This document shows positions 61,148 to 64,000 of a stretch of DNA of 64,000 nucleotides, piece by piece (position 1 is the stretch's first letter; each line of letters begins with the position of its first letter). The stretch lies in contig JAQBOA010000043.1 in assembly GCA_028288305.1 (NCBI GenBank), forward strand, positions 1 to 64,000, in the 5' to 3' direction. The notes beneath the pieces were generated by a model, which saw only the letters and a list, made by a program, of their open reading frames with translations, made no database searches and was not told where the DNA came from. This stretch comes from Mucilaginibacter sp. (GTDB taxonomy: Bacteria; Bacteroidota; Bacteroidia; Sphingobacteriales; Sphingobacteriaceae). Made by a program: the position numbers and the translations under genes.

Positions 61148-62029
61148 CTACTCTTCTTTCAGTATCCTCTTTAATGCAAAGCTGTTACCTTGTTTTATTT
61201 GCAGATAATAAATGCCATTTAATCCCATCACAAAGCTTTTCATAAAACGACCTCCGCTAACTTTTTCATTCCATATTAATTTGCCTTCGCTATCAATAAG
61301 CTTAACATCAGCAACAGTTTTTCCTGGCAAATTAAATGTCATTAAAGTTTTTCCGGTTGAAAATTCAGGCACAATGTTTGGATCTTCAATTTCAAATTTT
61401 GGTCCTTCAACATGGGGCATCCTTTTTAAATCTTCATCTGAAATTTCAGAAACGTGAAATCTAATATGAGTGCTTATCCCGTCATTATCAATATTTACAA
61501 AATCAAAATTTTGACTGTTTCTGCGATCAGACCGCATTAGTAACGAACCGCCAAAATTTCTTTCAGGCAATTCTGGTCCGTTTAACAGGTCGTCATTCCC
61601 ATTAAATTTAAAATCTGACCTGGTGTTCATTTGCTTAACCCTGCCTCGTTTAACCATCATTATATTGCCTAAACTGTCTTTTATCACTATATTTTCTGAT
61701 GTTAAAGGCGAATGATCGTTATTTTCTGAGCCTCTTTTGTGAAATTCAAAATGGCTAACCCGCCCATCAACGCTATCTTTTCGTTTAAAAGTATAAGAGT
61801 GTGAGTTATCATTATCACTTAAACGGTTAATATCTTTTAAAGCAGCCTGCTTGTCCTTCGCAGAAAGCTCTTTTATATTTTTGCCGTTAATAATAGTGTC
61901 TCCATGTTGTATGGATATTTCCACATCCTTTTGATTTTGGGCCATTAGCAAAGGAGGTAAGCCAAGTATAGCAATTAAACTAAGTGCAAAAATAAATTCG
62001 AAGCTGGGTTTAATTAATGATTTTTTCAT
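61148..62029 (-). CDS. Secreted protein with T9SS-type-A-like sorting domain
   Basis: 293 residues from the ATG ending at 62029 (MKKSLIKPSFEFIFALSLIAILGLPPLLMAQ, a signal peptide). The middle is a charged, poorly structured region of no known family with KRGRVKQMNTRSDFKFN. The last 75 residues (STGKTLMTFNLPGKTVADVKLIDSE..., GLNGIYYLQIKQGNSFALKRIL) match the Por-secretion/type IX sorting domain in pattern. It is probably exported to the surface. It is divergent from the sensor kinase at 62157 and might be its target or ligand partner. Confidence 0.75.
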   Translation of the reverse strand: MKKSLIKPSFEFIFALSLIAILGLPPLLMAQNQKDVEISIQHGDTIINGKNIKELSAKDKQAALKDINRLSDNDNSHSYTFKRKDSVDGRVSHFEFHKRGSENNDHSPLTSENIVIKDSLGNIMMVKRGRVKQMNTRSDFKFNGNDDLLNGPELPERNFGGSLLMRSDRRNSQNFDFVNIDNDGISTHIRFHVSEISDEDLKRMPHVEGPKFEIEDPNIVPEFSTGKTLMTFNLPGKTVADVKLIDSEGKLIWNEKVSGGRFMKSFVMGLNGIYYLQIKQGNSFALKRILKEE

Positions 62030-62140
62030 TGAAGTAGTTTTAAAACGCAAATTTAGCATATAACTATATCTCAATACGTTAAATGTAATTTATAAATTGT
62101 TAAAATTTGTTAAATGCAAAATTTAACAGCTTATTTAAAA

Positions 62141-62148
62141 TAATTTTG
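62141..62148 (+). promoter_or_regulatory. -7 box TAATTTTG of the sensor kinase gene
   Basis: A perfect TAnnTTTG box only 8 bp upstream of the ATG at 62157, implying a nearly leaderless transcript. No good -33 element is visible. Confidence 0.45.
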
Positions 62149-62156
62149 TTTTTAGG

Positions 62157-63989
62157 ATGAAAAAGAGAAGTATTGCCCTTATTATAGGTTTGATGAGTTT
62201 TGCGTTGTTGGGTGTAATGGGTATGCAATTTTATTTTTTGCGCCAGTCTTATCAAATGCAATCCGAACTATTTGATCGTTCTGTTAACGAAGCGTTAAAC
62301 AATGTATCGGCCAAGATTAGCAAACAGGACGCAAATAATTTTTTAAACATAAAAGCATTTAAGAGCCGTTTAAATCAAAATACCTTTACTGATAAACTTA
62401 ATAAGGGTACTCAGGACAGAAACAATACTTTTAATCATACAATTGAAAAAAACGTAACTGCTATTCCAAAAAAACTAACGCTCCGTCAAAAAAAGATAGC
62501 TTTATTACGTGATAGTTTACGACGGATGATAGCGCATAAAAGGATGGATGATGATATGGCCCGATTAATGCAGGGCGGATCTATCGACCTTCAGTTACGT
62601 TATGAAGAATTTACGGATGATTTTGGAGTTGTTCATGGCAGGGTTACCCCTGTAATTGTTAGAAATACGGAAATTGTAACACTAAAGAAACATCAAAAGC
62701 TTCATAAATATGATACTATAAGATACACATATAGTGATCCGCAATTTGGAAAACAAGTAATTTCGGTTCCGCATATTAACGCGCAATGGCAGCAGCAGCA
62801 GGATCGTAAAGAAAAGGAAAGGCGACTAAGAGAGGTGCAAAGATTACTGGAAAACGATTCATTACAAAATTCAACCCATAGCAAATCAACGGTTATTGAA
62901 AACTTAGCTGAGGAGTATGGCAGATATGACGAACCTTTAAGGATGCGTTTAAACCCCTTATGGATTGATACCTTGCTCAGGTTTGAATTACATAGTAAAG
63001 GAATTCATTTGCCCTTTAGTTACGAAGTAACCACAGCAAACAGCGACTCCCTGATTTTTTCGAAGGCAAATGACTTTACCGGTGAAAGACCAACTTTTAC
63101 CAGTGGAACTATTTATCAGACAATAATATTTAGCAGGGATGTGATAAACGATCCCGGATTGATCCGACTTATCTTCCCTCAAAAAAATTCATTGATTTTA
63201 AAAAGGATGAATGCCACGATGGCAATTACTTTTGGGCTATTAATAGTACTTATATTTTGTTTCGGATATACTATTTTTTCTATCCTGAGACAAAAAAAGG
63301 TATCAGAAATGAAAACAGATTTTATAAACAACATGACTCATGAGTTTAAAACTCCTGTTTCAACAATAATGATTGCCAGCGAAGCTTTAAAGGATAATGA
63401 AATTGCATTTGACAAAAGCCGCGTTACGAGGCTTGCAAGTATTATATATGAAGAAAATGAGCGTTTAGGTAGTCATATCGAACGGGTATTGAACATAGCG
63501 CGCATTGAAAAAAACGATTTTAAACTGGATAAAAAACCGCTTGACGTTAATGAAATGATAACAATAGTTATTGATTCAATGGCGCTTAAGCTGCAAAAAT
63601 GTAATGCTAAAACAACCTTACAGCTTGATGCAGAAAATGCTGTTATAAATGCGGATGAGCTACATTTTTCAAATGTGATTTATAATTTAATTGATAACGC
63701 TATTAAATATAGTGTTGGCGATCCTGATATTACGATAAGCACATTGAACAAAAACGGGCAGATAGTGATACGGGTATCAGATAAAGGCATTGGCATGAGC
63801 CGTGATCAGCAAACAAAAATATTTGAACAGTTTTACCGTATACCTACAGGCAATCTGCATGATGTTAAAGGGTTTGGATTAGGCTTGAGCTATGTAAACA
63901 CAGTAGTAAAAAGGCTTAACGGAATTATAAGCGTTAGGTCCGAAAAAGAAAAAGGTTCAGAATTTGAATTAAAATTCGAGCTTGCTTAA
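62157..63989 (+). CDS. Sensor histidine kinase
   Basis: 610 residues with TM helix 1 at about 5-27 (IALIIGLMSFALLGVMGMQFYF), a 320-residue extracytoplasmic domain rich in Lys/Arg/Gln of no recognised family, and TM helix 2 at about 355-378. HisKA follows, with H in INNMTHEFKTPVSTIMIA (near 399), and HATPase_c has IYNLIDNAIKYS (N), DKGIGMSRDQ (G1) and GFGLGLSYVNTV (G2). The complete gene ends 11 bp before the window edge, so the cognate response regulator is probably just outside. Confidence 0.93.
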   Translation: MKKRSIALIIGLMSFALLGVMGMQFYFLRQSYQMQSELFDRSVNEALNNVSAKISKQDANNFLNIKAFKSRLNQNTFTDKLNKGTQDRNNTFNHTIEKNVTAIPKKLTLRQKKIALLRDSLRRMIAHKRMDDDMARLMQGGSIDLQLRYEEFTDDFGVVHGRVTPVIVRNTEIVTLKKHQKLHKYDTIRYTYSDPQFGKQVISVPHINAQWQQQQDRKEKERRLREVQRLLENDSLQNSTHSKSTVIENLAEEYGRYDEPLRMRLNPLWIDTLLRFELHSKGIHLPFSYEVTTANSDSLIFSKANDFTGERPTFTSGTIYQTIIFSRDVINDPGLIRLIFPQKNSLILKRMNATMAITFGLLIVLIFCFGYTIFSILRQKKVSEMKTDFINNMTHEFKTPVSTIMIASEALKDNEIAFDKSRVTRLASIIYEENERLGSHIERVLNIARIEKNDFKLDKKPLDVNEMITIVIDSMALKLQKCNAKTTLQLDAENAVINADELHFSNVIYNLIDNAIKYSVGDPDITISTLNKNGQIVIRVSDKGIGMSRDQQTKIFEQFYRIPTGNLHDVKGFGLGLSYVNTVVKRLNGIISVRSEKEKGSEFELKFELA

Positions 63990-64000
63990 GAAAGTCCGAA

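Noticed and set aside
1-64000. CRISPR arrays, rRNA and tRNA genes, prophage
   Set aside because: No regularly spaced direct repeats, no rRNA-like segments and no cloverleaf-forming tRNA with conserved TTC-arm were recognised; no phage structural genes are present.

Overview
The window looks like a chromosomal segment of a Bacteroidota, most likely family Sphingobacteriaceae (Mucilaginibacter/Pedobacter-like). This is inferred from gene content and signals, not from a search. Many starts are preceded by the phylum-type TAnnTTTG -7 box. The gene set is typical of the group: LytS/LytR pairs, orphan FtsX-like ABC permeases, PAS sensors, DUF4142, DUF3127, energy-transducer TonB, small lipoproteins, and intergenic inverted repeats. 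No rRNA, tRNA or CRISPR array was seen.

Layout. 0-3 kb: an ArsR regulator, then SDR - SnoaL-like - SDR on the minus strand, with AT-rich ATATCGAT motifs upstream of both the regulator and the first SDR. 3.3-11.1 kb: a minus-strand cluster built around a LytS/LytTR two-component system (7126-8881). It holds a choline-kinase-like pseudogene, a Fes/IroE-like esterase, the kinase and regulator, an outer-membrane barrel, an S41 peptidase, a DUF4386 protein and a broken CPBP protease. Three of its promoters carry the same operator: three hexamers related to TGCAGA at exact 21-bp steps, 35-36 bp upstream of the -7 box. 11.2-16.3 kb: a 398-bp element with terminal inverted repeats, a GlxA-type regulator, and small stress or unknown proteins (VOC, DoxX, DUF4287, DUF1801, lmo0937-like, two DUF4870-like). 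16.3-20.2 kb: a DACNV-like nucleotide-sensor protein and an orphan ABC permease.

20.7-25.7 kb is an accessory block. It contains an A+T-rich operon of a zinc-hook SMC/Rad50-like ATPase followed by a membrane-anchored coiled-coil protein split by a frameshift, and this meets a DUF2130 (PD-(D/E)XK-like) gene head-on. I regard the ATPase plus membrane protein as the best candidate for an undescribed defence-type system. 25.7-27 kb and 31.5-31.9 kb hold copies of a composite dispersed repeat on either side of ileS-dksA-lspA.

32-49.9 kb is mostly housekeeping and envelope functions: gcvH, vanZ, a 47-residue lipoprotein, feoAB, a SprT-like protease, an OprB-like porin, sensors, YceI, a PhoR-like kinase with DUF47, TonB, LpxH, and an ECF sigma / anti-sigma-like / adhesin-like operon. 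50-52 kb is an ECF42-type sigma factor with two YCII (DGPF) proteins. 52.3-55.9 kb is one 1211-codon frame joining a membrane AraC-type regulator to an FtsX-like permease. 56.2-64 kb carries two RNA methyltransferases, dinB, a DUF3127 protein with an SSB-like tail, a secreted sorting-domain protein and a sensor kinase.
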